NCBI RefSeq assembly: GCF_047302465.1
Contig: NZ_CP178621.1
Coordinates: 3,596,001 to 3,660,000 of the forward strand
Length of the DNA stretch: 64,000 nt
Origin: JACMRP01 sp047302465
GTDB lineage: Bacteria; Bdellovibrionota; Bdellovibrionia; Bdellovibrionales; Bdellovibrionaceae
Direction: 5' to 3'
A program made the position numbers and the translations under genes. Positions 34,494-43,989 of this stretch are shown here, in pieces. The notes beneath the pieces were generated by a model, which worked only from the letters and a program-made list of their open reading frames with translations, ran no database searches and was not told the origin of the DNA. Numbering within the stretch: the first letter of the stretch is position 1; each line of letters begins with the position of its first letter.

Positions 34494-36560
34494 TTATTTA
34501 GCCCGCTTGGAAAGATCAATCAGATTCTTCGCAAGCTCATTGCGATTTTCCATAACGTGCTTCATTTCTTCGATCTCTTGCGGGAATTCATTGAAAGCCC
34601 AGGTCTTAATCCCGTCTGTCAATGTCTGCAGAGTATCGCTGATGTACTTCTTCTCGCCCTCGCTGAGCGGCTTGATCTCGGTCTTTAAAGGCACGCCATA
34701 GGCTTTTGCCGCACGATTCTCTGGCATGACGATCTCTGTGAGCTTCAACATCTTGATCGCGCCATCGGACATCTGCTTAGTTTTTCCCGATGTGTCCTTT
34801 TGAACCTTGGCAAAACGATCCGCGACGACCTTCCCGAACTGAGCTTCCGTCACGCGCTGAATATGCTCTTCCAGCTGCACTAGGTAAGCCGTCATACGTC
34901 TTTGGGTATCGCGATTGTATTTATCGCTCCAAAGCGCCTGAAACAAGGCTCTACGGTCTGTCGCACGCGAGTTAAATAAGTAATCGCGAGCATCTTTGTA
35001 AGATTTAAACTTCGCAGGCCCTTCAGCCTGAAGAGCGCCAAACGCCTTATAAAGCTTCTCGGTATGAGCCGGGAAGAAATAAGTTTGGTCTTTCGCGTTC
35101 TTCTTATTGTCTAGCAATTTTGGATTCACCATGCCGAGCTTAATGTAGTTACGATAAAGCTCTAATGGATCATCCGCTGTCATCATCTGATGTTGCAGAT
35201 CCTTTTTAGACGCATAAGTTAAAGACACGGCCTCTGTCGCACAGTTGTTAGAGAGGAAATAGTAAGAACCGCGATAGCTCCAATACTGCTCAAGAATTCT
35301 TTGCACGAAAAGAGTTCGCTCTTCAGTCGTCATTTTCATTGGTAAGCTGATCACATTACGGAGCTCGCCCTTGGTGTACTCATCGACGGTGTCGTTCATC
35401 GTAAGGATGAACAAACGTGATGGATAATCCCCGTTGAGTCCTTTACGGCTGTCAATTTGCAGATCTGTCACCATTGCGCGATAGCTGACCACCACGTGAT
35501 AAGCAACGTCCTGACGGCAAGAAGGCCCTTTCGGTTTTCCCGGAGCGCATAGAATCAAGCGGTACATCGCATGACCCCAACGACTCATGAAGGCCTCGCC
35601 CTCGCTCGCAAAAAGATAGTCAACTTCATAGACACGAGAAGGATCAATATCAACAGCGTAGTTAGTTTGAGGATCCATTTGTGCCGTAGAAAGATAAACA
35701 TCCGTACTCGTTGTGCAAGGCACGTTTGCGTTCGGGGCAAAATCAAAATGTCTGCGAAGCTCATCGTACATCGTTGGACGGCGGCATTTAAAATCTGGAT
35801 CCATTATGAAGTACTCAAAATTGACCGCGAAGCTCTCTAACGGATTCTTATACTCGTAAACATCTGGTGAACGGTCCAATGCCAAATTCAAATTTTTGCG
35901 TTTTTTTATAATCAGCCCTTTTTCAGTCCAACCTGCAGCATTCAGGTAGGTCATGCTGCCAGAGACACTCTTACGATTGCCAGCTTGGAAGCGGCACTTG
36001 ATATCACGATCGCGCTCTTCTCTTTCCAAGGCTTCGCAGGCTTTTTTAACGTCGGCCTCTTCACCGACTTTGGTTTCCATAAAGTCATACAAGTGTGCAA
36101 GCTCATGCAAAACCACGGACTGAGCCATACGATAGGCGTCCTTGTGACCGCATGTAAATCTTTTAGGTGCTGCGGGTCCCGCATAGATATCTTTCAGAAA
36201 ATTCTTATTCACGCTCAATCCTGAAATGGATTTGGCGTTTGTGAAAAGACCGTTTTCCACGTGTCCCAAAATCACCGTGTCTGCTTTTTGCTTGAGGTTT
36301 TCTACAGAAAGGTCGCACTGTGGATAAATCAGTTGGCTACCACCGGTATCTGCGAAATCGACAAAGATCCCACGCGCCAAAACCGATTTCATTTTTTCAG
36401 GGACTAACGCTTCCACAGAGTCCATGAAACGGATGATTTCTCTGTACTGTTCTTTGGTGTATTTCTTGGGATCCGAGAAGAGATGAAACTTATCAGCAGA
36501 AGTAACAGCTTTAGCTTGGAAACCTACAAAAAATAGAAGGAGCACTACGATGTTTTTCAT
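34494..36560 (-). CDS. Secreted HExxH metallopeptidase-like / DUF4105 fusion protein
   Basis: The protein has 688 residues and a signal peptide of about 18 residues. The N-terminal half has a zinc-peptidase signature, H152-E-L-A-H156, in VVLHELAHLYDF, with a downstream NPLESFAVNFEYF helix that may give the third ligand. The second half has DUF4105 hallmarks: SRWGHAMYRL (H330) and YWSYRGSYYFLSNNC (Cys440). DUF4105 includes the lipoprotein N-acyltransferase Lnb, where a conserved His and Cys are catalytic. The C-terminal ~200 residues are helical. Periplasmic or outer-surface location is inferred. Whether it cleaves peptides, moves acyl chains, or both is unknown. Confidence 0.8.
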   Translation of the reverse strand: MKNIVVLLLFFVGFQAKAVTSADKFHLFSDPKKYTKEQYREIIRFMDSVEALVPEKMKSVLARGIFVDFADTGGSQLIYPQCDLSVENLKQKADTVILGHVENGLFTNAKSISGLSVNKNFLKDIYAGPAAPKRFTCGHKDAYRMAQSVVLHELAHLYDFMETKVGEEADVKKACEALEREERDRDIKCRFQAGNRKSVSGSMTYLNAAGWTEKGLIIKKRKNLNLALDRSPDVYEYKNPLESFAVNFEYFIMDPDFKCRRPTMYDELRRHFDFAPNANVPCTTSTDVYLSTAQMDPQTNYAVDIDPSRVYEVDYLFASEGEAFMSRWGHAMYRLILCAPGKPKGPSCRQDVAYHVVVSYRAMVTDLQIDSRKGLNGDYPSRLFILTMNDTVDEYTKGELRNVISLPMKMTTEERTLFVQRILEQYWSYRGSYYFLSNNCATEAVSLTYASKKDLQHQMMTADDPLELYRNYIKLGMVNPKLLDNKKNAKDQTYFFPAHTEKLYKAFGALQAEGPAKFKSYKDARDYLFNSRATDRRALFQALWSDKYNRDTQRRMTAYLVQLEEHIQRVTEAQFGKVVADRFAKVQKDTSGKTKQMSDGAIKMLKLTEIVMPENRAAKAYGVPLKTEIKPLSEGEKKYISDTLQTLTDGIKTWAFNEFPQEIEEMKHVMENRNELAKNLIDLSKRAK

Positions 36561-36615
36561 GCTCCATAAATCGGCTTTTTATAGGCCCGACACAACTCGA
36601 CCTCTGTCGGGTTTG

Positions 36616-36651
36616 AGGCCCCCAGGAACAGTCTCCGCTTCCTGGGAGCCT
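36616..36651 (-). terminator. Strong hairpin after the lipoprotein gene
   Basis: AGGC plus CCCAGGAA pair with TTCCTGGG plus GCCT (single-base bulges, 10-nt loop), 8 nt after the stop at 36659 on the minus strand. A second 7-bp hairpin, CCCGACA/TGTCGGG (36586-36611), follows in the leader of the DUF4105 gene. Neither has a U-tract. Confidence 0.5.
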
Positions 36652-36658
36652 GATGGAA

Positions 36659-37219
36659 CTATTTCTTTGGAGCCTGCGCCTGACAAGACTCTGGTGTCGG
36701 ACGTACTTCCATGACTTCGTTGCTGTTAGTCTCTTCATAGAACACATTGATGTACGTTTTGCCTTCTTCGCGAAGCTCTGGGGTCCCATCACAAGTCTCA
36801 TAAGAGTTTCCGTTGGGATCTTGGTGGGTGATTTTTTTGTCGCAATAGTAAAAACGATAACGAATCTCATTAACTCCAGGCCCGACTCGCATATTGCACC
36901 AACCATAAGAATAGTCGACGGTGAATTGCGTATATCCGACAATGCAACCCGCTTTGGTATTCAGAGTAAGATTATCGAAGTCCGAGTTAAAAAGATTCTC
37001 TTGCAAACGAGGCTGAATATTCACGTTTTGAACCGGAGCACGTGTCGCCTCGACTCGATCCGAAGTCACGGCGCCTTGGCAATCATATCGAATCACTCGC
37101 TGATTTACTCTCGACAAAGAAATGGTCGAGGCCTTTTCCGCAGTGTCAGCTTCTTTGTTCAAATTCTGTCCGCTACAAGCTGCTAGTGTTAAAAGTAAAA
37201 GTGGTAATAGTGTTTTCAC
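36659..37219 (-). CDS. Putative lipoprotein
   Basis: The protein has 186 residues from GTG 37219, with GAGGA 4 nt upstream. The signal peptide is short (MKTLLPLLLLTLAAC) with a clear lipobox at Cys15. The mature part holds several cysteines (YDCQG, AGCIVGYTQF, WCNM, YYCDKK, ETCDGT, SCQ) suited to disulphides. No family is recognised. It is followed 98 bp later by the DUF4105 gene on the same strand. Confidence 0.75.
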   Translation of the reverse strand: MKTLLPLLLLTLAACSGQNLNKEADTAEKASTISLSRVNQRVIRYDCQGAVTSDRVEATRAPVQNVNIQPRLQENLFNSDFDNLTLNTKAGCIVGYTQFTVDYSYGWCNMRVGPGVNEIRYRFYYCDKKITHQDPNGNSYETCDGTPELREEGKTYINVFYEETNSNEVMEVRPTPESCQAQAPKK

Positions 37220-37490
37220 GAAATCCTCACTTCATGTTGTTTATTCATCTGCACTGAGTTTCGGTGACGAAAACTTGAAAGTGAAGGCTGGCTGAAAAAA
37301 CCACTTTTACTCTGTAAATAAATGGACGTCTCAAAATGAGAATATCCCCAGTACAACACCTACAAGTGTAAAGCAAAATACGGCTTTTCCATGGAAGCAA
37401 TTTCACAAAGGCGTGATATCAGAGGATTTTCCATGGCATATGCGTTGCAACCTCTCTCTGAAAGTCGAGAGAACTCTTGAAGGAGCTTTC

Positions 37491-38084
37491 ATGTTCAAAA
37501 AACTGGCCCTCTTTACGCTCATTGCCATGACCTCGTTCAGCTTTCGACCAAGCGTTGCGGCCGAAAAACCAGAGCAGATCGCGGCTAAAATCAGAATGAA
37601 AGCATTCTTGTGTTATTACTTCGATTGCCCGGAGTCCTTCATGGAGGGCACTGGTTTAAAATCCGTCGTGGATATGTACGGCAGCCAAAGAGCTCTCATG
37701 ATAGTTCACAGATCGCAAAACGACGCCCGCTTTTTCGCGGATCGCACTTTGATGACAGAACCCGGAAAAGAAGCAACGGACCTCTACAAAAGAATCCTGA
37801 TTAAACTTCAGCCTTCAGACCGCATTACCATGCAAAACTCTCAGCAAGGTGAAGTCTTGCTAAATACAAAGAACCTTCAAGTTCTTGATTTCAAAAATGG
37901 CGAAGGCCCCGGTGTCAAAATTAACGGGCGCCCTTTGATTTCAAGAGACCTCGAAGCCGCCCATTCTGCCACTCAAAATCTAATCTTTGACGGAGTGATC
38001 AAAGCCCCGATGAATGAATACAAGCTGGCAACCGACGCCCTTCTCATAAATCGGATCCTTGTTGATTTCCCAAAAGACCGCTAA
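37491..38084 (+). CDS. Secreted protein, unrecognised
   Basis: The protein has 197 residues from ATG 37491, with AAGGAG 6 nt upstream; the frame extends to 37413 but that start has no site. A signal peptide ends about SVAA (residue 24). A CYYFDCPESF cysteine pair lies early in the mature protein. Its stop overlaps the convergent gene by 4 bp. No function is assigned. Confidence 0.75.
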   Translation: MFKKLALFTLIAMTSFSFRPSVAAEKPEQIAAKIRMKAFLCYYFDCPESFMEGTGLKSVVDMYGSQRALMIVHRSQNDARFFADRTLMTEPGKEATDLYKRILIKLQPSDRITMQNSQQGEVLLNTKNLQVLDFKNGEGPGVKINGRPLISRDLEAAHSATQNLIFDGVIKAPMNEYKLATDALLINRILVDFPKDR

Positions 38085-38734
38085 GATTTTTTCTTTTTGA
38101 TCTGCTTAGATGGCGTAAGTGCATGAAGATCTTGAAGCACCTTACGCCACAGTTCTCGCAAAGGCTCACGTAGACGTCCGTCTTTTAAACGCTCATGTTG
38201 AAATACCAAGATCGAAGTGCCGTTGGCGCGACCTACAATAAAAAGCAATACAGATGTTGTCTTTGCCCAATCCCCTTCTTGCCAAGAAAAACGAATGCGC
38301 TCTCCAGCTTTCATAGTGCGGATCTCGCCATAAACTCCGTCTTCTCTTTCAAAGAAGGTTTTTGTTTTCAGCTTAAAATCCGACATCGGCGCTAACCAAA
38401 TGGCAAGTCCTTCAGGGGATGTCACAAGCTTCCACAGAGCTTTCTTGTCGATGTAGAAGGTCTTAGTACCTGTCACCGAGTATTCGCCTTTAGCATCACG
38501 TCCAGCGACCCGACGCCCAAAATGGACTTCGTATCCAGTCGCAACGATTTGCTGCCACCAGAGGCTTAATTTGTGCTTTTTAGAAAGAAAGGCGACGATC
38601 GCTTGGTGACTCCAAGTGTGAGCGCCGGCCTTTTCAAGAATCGGCACCCATTGAGCCCAGTGCTTGCCCGTATGTTTGAATACGGACTGAGTACTGACGT
38701 TACCGATTTTCTCAATGGGTGTTTTAGAGCTCAT
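38081..38734 (-). CDS. SRPBCC/AHSA1-like protein with N-terminal helical domain
   Basis: The protein has 217 residues without a signal peptide. The first ~75 residues (KHTGKHWAQWVPILEKAGAH, then SLWWQQIVATGYE) resemble the small DUF4287-type helical domain. The rest reads as an SRPBCC hydrophobic-pocket fold of the AHSA1 kind (TKTFYIDKKALWKLVTSPEGLA, then GERIRFSWQ). This pairing is common in bacterial AHSA1-like proteins. The ligand and role are unknown; it is probably cytosolic. Confidence 0.75.
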   Translation of the reverse strand: MSSKTPIEKIGNVSTQSVFKHTGKHWAQWVPILEKAGAHTWSHQAIVAFLSKKHKLSLWWQQIVATGYEVHFGRRVAGRDAKGEYSVTGTKTFYIDKKALWKLVTSPEGLAIWLAPMSDFKLKTKTFFEREDGVYGEIRTMKAGERIRFSWQEGDWAKTTSVLLFIVGRANGTSILVFQHERLKDGRLREPLRELWRKVLQDLHALTPSKQIKKKKS

Positions 38735-38743
38735 CCACCTAGG

Positions 38744-39343
38744 TTAGTTGGATGGCAATGTGATGACAATATTAAAACTTCCGCTAGCGTACTGACCCAA
38801 GTTCATTTCTTCACCATTTGGGTAGATCGCTTTTTTCGTGTACTTCAGGAACACAGTTACGATACCACGAGCTGACTTACCGCTTCTGCGACGGCTTTTG
38901 CCTTCGCTGCTCAATAGATCGCTCACTTTTACTGTGTAGTTTGCATGACCAGCTTTTGTAATGCTTGGTTCTGGATTTAGTTCTGTGTAGTTCTCAGAAT
39001 ATACAACCCATTTGTAAGACGTAGGAACGATACGAACAGTTCCTTGCTCTGTTTTTACTTTATCAGTCAAGAACTCCTGAATGTCGCTAGGAGCCCACTC
39101 ATAACCGTTGGCACCTTTCGCACATTTGTAGAAGTTCGGGCCGAATGAAAAATCAAGGGCATCGGCGCTTTTGTTAGAAACTGACACGGCTGTGTCTTCA
39201 AGAATAAATCCCTCATTACCAACGTGTTCAGAGGAATTGCAGTATAGGACAGCTCCGTCCAAAGTTTTGAGAGTTTCAAATTGTGGATTCGCCAAACTCA
39301 TCAATGGCGTAATTAGTAGCAATGCGGGCGCAAAGAAACGCAT
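38744..39343 (-). CDS. Secreted protein, unrecognised
   Basis: The protein has 199 residues from ATG 39343 (MRFFAPALLLITPLMSLA), with AAGGAG 6 nt upstream; an extension to 39415 has no ribosome-binding site. A signal peptide ends about SLA. Two cysteines (LYCNSSE, FYKCAKG) could pair. The mature protein is beta-strand rich. It lies 9 bp upstream of the SRPBCC gene on the same strand, so the two may be co-transcribed. Family unknown. Confidence 0.7.
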   Translation of the reverse strand: MRFFAPALLLITPLMSLANPQFETLKTLDGAVLYCNSSEHVGNEGFILEDTAVSVSNKSADALDFSFGPNFYKCAKGANGYEWAPSDIQEFLTDKVKTEQGTVRIVPTSYKWVVYSENYTELNPEPSITKAGHANYTVKVSDLLSSEGKSRRRSGKSARGIVTVFLKYTKKAIYPNGEEMNLGQYASGSFNIVITLPSN

Positions 39344-39446
39344 AGACTTCTCCTTTATGTTGTTATTTACGAGCCCGCAGAAAATAAATGATTTGCTATA
39401 GAGGAGCAAGGCCAATGAAAAAAATGCCTTGGAAATTTGAGTAATA

Positions 39447-39857
39447 TTAGAGCGTCGCTTCAGAGTATTTGATAGCCGTTAAAACCGGTTTCTTATTTTC
39501 AAGCTCTAGCAAAATATATCCAGGGTGCTTGGATTTCTTCCCCAGAACGTCCATACAGTAATAGAACTGGGTTTTTAGCGTATTCCCGGGCTTTAAATCC
39601 CCTTTGGCACAAGCCCGAAGCGCAGAAAACTCATAACCCATAATTAGGAAACTGCCGAGCTTGACTCGTTCCATAGATTTAACTTTGGAACCAAAGACAC
39701 CATCTAAGCATTCCCCAAAACGATCATCATCCTGCTGAGTCTTTTCGCAAGCCTTATAACGATCCCAAAGCTTTTGCGCCTCTTTAAGCTCGACAGCCTG
39801 GGAGCGCGGAAGCAGAACGAAACTTGCCAGAAGGAATGTGAAAATCAGTCTTAACAT
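39447..39857 (-). CDS. Small secreted protein coupled to the DKxxH-family gene
   Basis: The protein has 136 residues with a signal peptide ending RSQA. Four cysteines (KACEK, GECLDG, RACAKG, YYCMDV) are spread through a mostly helical mature part. Its ATG overlaps the stop of the upstream gene as TAATG (39855-39859), so translation is coupled. The partnership suggests a shared envelope role; function is unknown. Confidence 0.75.
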   Translation of the reverse strand: MLRLIFTFLLASFVLLPRSQAVELKEAQKLWDRYKACEKTQQDDDRFGECLDGVFGSKVKSMERVKLGSFLIMGYEFSALRACAKGDLKPGNTLKTQFYYCMDVLGKKSKHPGYILLELENKKPVLTAIKYSEATL

Positions 39858-40918
39858 TACTGGGCCCCCACTGCCGGTCTTTGATTATTTCTGCGGTTTC
39901 GCTGTTGATTTGCTCGCATGATCTCTTCCGGTGGGAACATCAAATTAAATAAGTTTTCATCGCCTGAGAGCAAGGCACTGGCTCCATCTAATAGATCCCT
40001 GGTGGTTATATCCAGCATTTCTTCCACTTGCGAGGTTCCAGTTCCAAGGCATATTGGATGCAAAATCATCTTCGCCACTTCCGGAGGATACTTTGCTTTC
40101 AGCTTCGTACATATTGCTGCCGAGACCGGGCAAGACACTCTACGCGCATCCGTTACGCGTTTAATGGCTTGAAGAATCTCTTCTGATTTGTAGCTGTTGC
40201 AATTGATGGTTTCATCCATTGCCGGGCTTAGGTAGTTTTCAATTTCGAACTTACGCTGCAAGTAGTACTGGCCATGGCGACAAACAATCATAGGTGTCGG
40301 ACCATTCAAAAGATCTCGCCAAAAGAAAAGACCGTGATAGTTAGCCGCCAAATCTGCGTAGGACTTTACTCCAAAGGACTTCAAGCCCCAAGGCCCCTGC
40401 TCTTGCTTCATTCCAAGTTCAAGCGCCTTTTTGATTTTAGCATCTGGAAGATTCGCATCTTTTTCCACAAGTCGCCAGTATAGGCTTCCTTGCGAGAACA
40501 TATGATCTACCTTATCAATACCGACATAGTAGGTCTCACCGTCACTCTTTACTTTTGCAGAAGCCACAAAAGATTTTCGTTTGTAGACGCCGTCGCCTCG
40601 ATAAGGGGTCTCTCCGACACTAATAGGCCCCGCATAGGGTACGCTCAAATTTAGATAGTGGTTCACAGCCGGAAAGTTTTGATCCAACTCTTCATCCAGT
40701 ATTTCATTCAGCTTTTCTTTGTTGCAAGGAGCGCTTATTCCAGTTGTTGAACGCAAGTTCCTACGATTCGCTTCGAAAATCGCACGTTCTAAGACCGTGT
40801 TCACGACAAAGCTAATATCTTTATTTGCAACAACAGCCCCGCGGTCTAAACGCGCCGAAAAGTTGTCGGGCTCGCCCGCAAATACAGACCATGAAAATAG
40901 AAGTGTGAAAAATATCAT
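39857..40918 (-). CDS. Secreted DKxxH-family protein, copy 1 (paralogue of 53592-54569)
   Basis: The protein has 353 residues with a signal peptide of about 14 residues. It shares with the protein at 53592-54569 an ordered set of blocks: DKVDHMFSQG versus DKLGHFLQMG, SYADLAANYHGLFFW versus SYADITANYEGYYFW, DETINCNSY versus DEAINCSDY, and CPVSAAICTKL...ILHPIC versus CPISATACEQL...LLHPKC. The DKxxH pair and conserved cysteines look structural or catalytic. This copy has an extra ~70-residue C-terminal tail ending in an Asn/Arg-rich stretch. No named family is recognised with confidence. Confidence 0.78.
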   Translation of the reverse strand: MIFFTLLFSWSVFAGEPDNFSARLDRGAVVANKDISFVVNTVLERAIFEANRRNLRSTTGISAPCNKEKLNEILDEELDQNFPAVNHYLNLSVPYAGPISVGETPYRGDGVYKRKSFVASAKVKSDGETYYVGIDKVDHMFSQGSLYWRLVEKDANLPDAKIKKALELGMKQEQGPWGLKSFGVKSYADLAANYHGLFFWRDLLNGPTPMIVCRHGQYYLQRKFEIENYLSPAMDETINCNSYKSEEILQAIKRVTDARRVSCPVSAAICTKLKAKYPPEVAKMILHPICLGTGTSQVEEMLDITTRDLLDGASALLSGDENLFNLMFPPEEIMRANQQRNRRNNQRPAVGAQ

Positions 40919-41171
40919 CTCTGTATCTTAGGGCTTTTCTAGCGAGCCATAAATAGAGACTCCGAAATACTGGACTGAGGAGCCCATTCCCCCGGAACGT
41001 TCATGGATCAACGAGACAATCAAAATAAGACGGTGCCCCCTTTCGTCGGTATTTCGTCTTCTTAGACAGAAGACTTCTCTTGAATAAGTTAAAACACACA
41101 GGGATCGCGCATCCCCTTTGCAAAGTCTTAGGGTAGGAACACAAACAGCAATTTAATTGGGAGACACTTTT

Positions 41172-41471
41172 ATGAAAACGATTCAACACGCGATCCTTGC
41201 GGGCCTGTTGACTTTCTCTGGCACCACAGGCCATGCCTGTATCTCAAAACTAGACTCATCAGAATGCCGCCAAATTCAGTGCTTGAGCTTCCCTGATGAG
41301 GTTAAGGTAGATGCAGCGATCTACCTTCAAGATAACTCCGTCGTATCTGAGGCTCTTAAAGCAGCTTTCAAACAAGTTCGCGAGACAGACAGTAGCTATG
41401 AGAAAAAAGACAATAACGAAATTGCGGCGGATATCATTACCAACTCAAAGGGAAGCACTCCCGGCTGGTAA
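41172..41471 (+). CDS. Small secreted protein
   Basis: The protein has 99 residues from ATG 41172, with GGGAGA 7 nt upstream; an ATG at 41157 overlaps that site. A signal peptide ends about TGHA. Three cysteines cluster at the mature N-terminus (ACISKL, ECRQIQC). A helical region rich in Lys/Glu and Ser follows. Upstream, a GTCTTCT-TAGAC-AGAAGAC hairpin at 41056-41074 may be regulatory. Family unknown. Confidence 0.7.
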   Translation: MKTIQHAILAGLLTFSGTTGHACISKLDSSECRQIQCLSFPDEVKVDAAIYLQDNSVVSEALKAAFKQVRETDSSYEKKDNNEIAADIITNSKGSTPGW

Positions 41472-41489
41472 CTCAAGATTGCGGTCAAT

Positions 41490-42509
41490 CTAAACTTCTA
41501 AATGGCCGCAAAGCCACGACTCAAGTTCGCCCAACCCTGCTTCCAAATCTTTATACTTTAATTTGGCAGCGCCTATGGATTTACGGATCGTATCTCCACT
41601 GTAGGCCTGTCCGCGCATTGAATTTGTGAGCTCTTCAATCAATTGTGGATACAGACAGTCTGTGAAAATCTGTAAGTCCGTAATACGAGCTTCTTCAACT
41701 TTGAAATGAAAATCAAAAAAACCCAAAGAAAGATACTCATCCATCTTGTGAGTGAACTCCAAAGTATTGCCATAGAGCCAATTCCAAGAACTCAGAAGGT
41801 CGTATTGCTCTTTAAGTTCAGGAATCTTTGGAAGACTCTCTAAATCCAAAGAAATGATCTCGGCTTTAGCATCATAGAATTTTTCAAAGGACCATATCAA
41901 CGCTTCAGAAATTTTTGAGTGCTCAACATGAGCAGCGACTTCCGTTAAGTTTGCAACACGTGCGCGTACGGATTCTTTACCCTTTGCCTGAAGCTTTTTT
42001 GGGTTCGGAGTGAGGTACTGACCTAAGCGAGTTAGATCAGCATGCAAAAGCAAAGTGCCATGATGAAAAGCTCGGTCCTTTTTTTCGCGATAAGCACTGC
42101 CGCTGAATTTTCGTGGTCCATCGTGGAAAGGAATCAGAAGATCGTTACGGCCTGAAGCCTCGCCCTGAATACCGAATTGTTTCAATGCTTGAAAAATGAC
42201 TTCGACATTGTTTTCACGTTTGTAAGCTTCGCGTGGAGAAAGAAACGTAAAGTTGGTATTGCCTAGATCGTGAAAGACAGCTCCGCCACCCGTTGTTCTT
42301 CGTGCCAGGTGAACATTGTCGGTTTTCATCTTTGCAAGATTGCATTCAGACCAAGGGTTTTGGTTTCTTCCGATGACGACAGTCTCTTCGTTACGCCACA
42401 AAAACAAAATCTGCTGAGACGGATCCAAGTTGTGAAAGATCCACTCTTCGGTGGCAAGATTGAGATGAGGATTCAAACTATCTGAGAGAAAAACCTTCAG
42501 CTTCTTCAT
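41490..42509 (-). CDS. lplA: Lipoate-protein ligase A
   Basis: The protein has 339 residues, close to the 338 of E. coli LplA. It carries the family motifs RRTTGGGAVFHD (lipoate/AMP site), KFSGSAYR (catalytic Lys region) and HHGTLL, plus a C-terminal accessory domain. It activates lipoate with ATP and attaches it to lipoyl domains of 2-oxoacid dehydrogenases or the glycine cleavage H protein, in the cytosol. It is the last gene of a minus-strand run whose other members are envelope proteins. There is no clear ribosome-binding site, so it may depend on translation of the gene 12 nt upstream. Confidence 0.93.
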   Translation of the reverse strand: MKKLKVFLSDSLNPHLNLATEEWIFHNLDPSQQILFLWRNEETVVIGRNQNPWSECNLAKMKTDNVHLARRTTGGGAVFHDLGNTNFTFLSPREAYKRENNVEVIFQALKQFGIQGEASGRNDLLIPFHDGPRKFSGSAYREKKDRAFHHGTLLLHADLTRLGQYLTPNPKKLQAKGKESVRARVANLTEVAAHVEHSKISEALIWSFEKFYDAKAEIISLDLESLPKIPELKEQYDLLSSWNWLYGNTLEFTHKMDEYLSLGFFDFHFKVEEARITDLQIFTDCLYPQLIEELTNSMRGQAYSGDTIRKSIGAAKLKYKDLEAGLGELESWLCGHLEV

Positions 42510-42521
42510 GGCCGGAATCTA

Positions 42522-43970
42522 CTACTGCTTCTTTACAAAAATCAAGCTACCTTCGTCCTTGTAAACGATTTGCCAACGCGGGTGGTTCACCAGAATGGTC
42601 AATAAGCTTTCATTGCCTTGAAAGCGATCCAGCAAAAAGGCACCAATACCGTATTTAGCGACTTGAGTGTCAAATTGGGCCTGACTAACGGCAAATGCTT
42701 GGTACTCGTTTAAGAAGAATTGTGTGTCGGTAATAAAGCCGTGGTAAATCACTTTACGCTTTCCTTCCCACGCCCAAGACAGATAACTGCCAAACAAGTG
42801 AGAGTTGTAAACGTTCTCTTTAAGTCCCGATTGATTCAAAAGCTCCGCAGCCTTCTCTGGCACTACGTGGTGATCTATTCCCAAACCAAACTCGCGTGGA
42901 CCGGAAATGGTGCTATAGCCTATAAACATATTCTTGAGCGCTAAACCAATCGCTAATACTGCTAAGCCCGCGTTTAGTTTCTTCACCCAAGCAGGATACA
43001 CTGCCTTCAAGGCTAAAGACGTATTTAATGTGACCAGTGCAAAACAGAACGAAGGCACAAAGCGAATTGCATAAAGTCCGTAGAAAATAAAGAATGCAGA
43101 GGCAATCAATTCAAAAACCGGCTTGGACTTACGAGCGCGCCACAACAGAGCCAAATTCGTCAAAATCAAAGCATAAATAAAGTAGGTCTGAGTATGCCAT
43201 CGGTACAACGGATGCAAAGTTGGCATCCACTCGTAGTAGAACTTTCTAAAAACCGCACCCTCATTGCTCATGAACGCAAATGGGTACAAGAATCCATCAA
43301 GGCCCTTAGGATTTATGAAACATACTAAAATCGACATCACGGTCAGTATCGCAAGCTTTCGATATTCGATGTCGCGCCACTTTGTAATGTTCAACATTAA
43401 AAACAGTCCGCACAGGAACCACCCCATCGGAAAGCCTGGATGCAGATTCACCCACAACAAGAACAAAAATGGTAAAGCGTACTTCCAACGACTGGGCTTT
43501 GCATGTTCGGCCATCAAAATATTTAAAACAATGACGACAAAGAAGTCCGAGAACAGCGAGGTTCTCTCCATCAAGCGAAAGCTCATTGCAAATATGGCAA
43601 TAAGAACCGAGAGCCCCCACACCCATGTGGCTTCAGAAGATTTTCTCGCACGTAAAAGCGGAAAACACAGAAAGGCCGTAATGAAAATGGTCTTTGTGAT
43701 AATGATGAGTGTATAACCACCCAACTCATACAGACCGTAAAAACTCAGATACCCTAGCCACTGATGCAGGATTGTCCATTGAAAGTTTGGAATGGAAAAA
43801 ACAAAAGGATCCACTACGGGGAAGGATCCTGTTTTGAAATACTCGCGCGCGATGGCCAAGTACATGAAAAGATCTTCAGATTGAATCGCAAAGCAGGTCA
43901 TGCTTACGACAAACAGAGCAACGCCTAGCCAAACTAGACTCTTCGAGAGATTATCAAAACCGATCTTCAT
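42522..43970 (-). CDS. Polytopic membrane protein, GT-C glycosyltransferase-like
   Basis: The protein has 482 residues with about ten or more hydrophobic segments. The first loop, SEDLFMYLAIAREYFKTG followed by DPFVFS and LHQWLG, matches the acidic first-loop pattern of GT-C fold transferases that use polyprenyl-phosphate sugars. The last ~110 residues form a soluble domain (VPEKAAELLNQSGL, YGIGAFLLDRF). Glycan transfer to an envelope component is inferred. It sits 19 nt after the large lipoprotein gene and 12 nt before lplA. Confidence 0.72.
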   Translation of the reverse strand: MKIGFDNLSKSLVWLGVALFVVSMTCFAIQSEDLFMYLAIAREYFKTGSFPVVDPFVFSIPNFQWTILHQWLGYLSFYGLYELGGYTLIIITKTIFITAFLCFPLLRARKSSEATWVWGLSVLIAIFAMSFRLMERTSLFSDFFVVIVLNILMAEHAKPSRWKYALPFLFLLWVNLHPGFPMGWFLCGLFLMLNITKWRDIEYRKLAILTVMSILVCFINPKGLDGFLYPFAFMSNEGAVFRKFYYEWMPTLHPLYRWHTQTYFIYALILTNLALLWRARKSKPVFELIASAFFIFYGLYAIRFVPSFCFALVTLNTSLALKAVYPAWVKKLNAGLAVLAIGLALKNMFIGYSTISGPREFGLGIDHHVVPEKAAELLNQSGLKENVYNSHLFGSYLSWAWEGKRKVIYHGFITDTQFFLNEYQAFAVSQAQFDTQVAKYGIGAFLLDRFQGNESLLTILVNHPRWQIVYKDEGSLIFVKKQ

Positions 43971-43989
43971 CCCTCAAAGTCTAAAGGAC

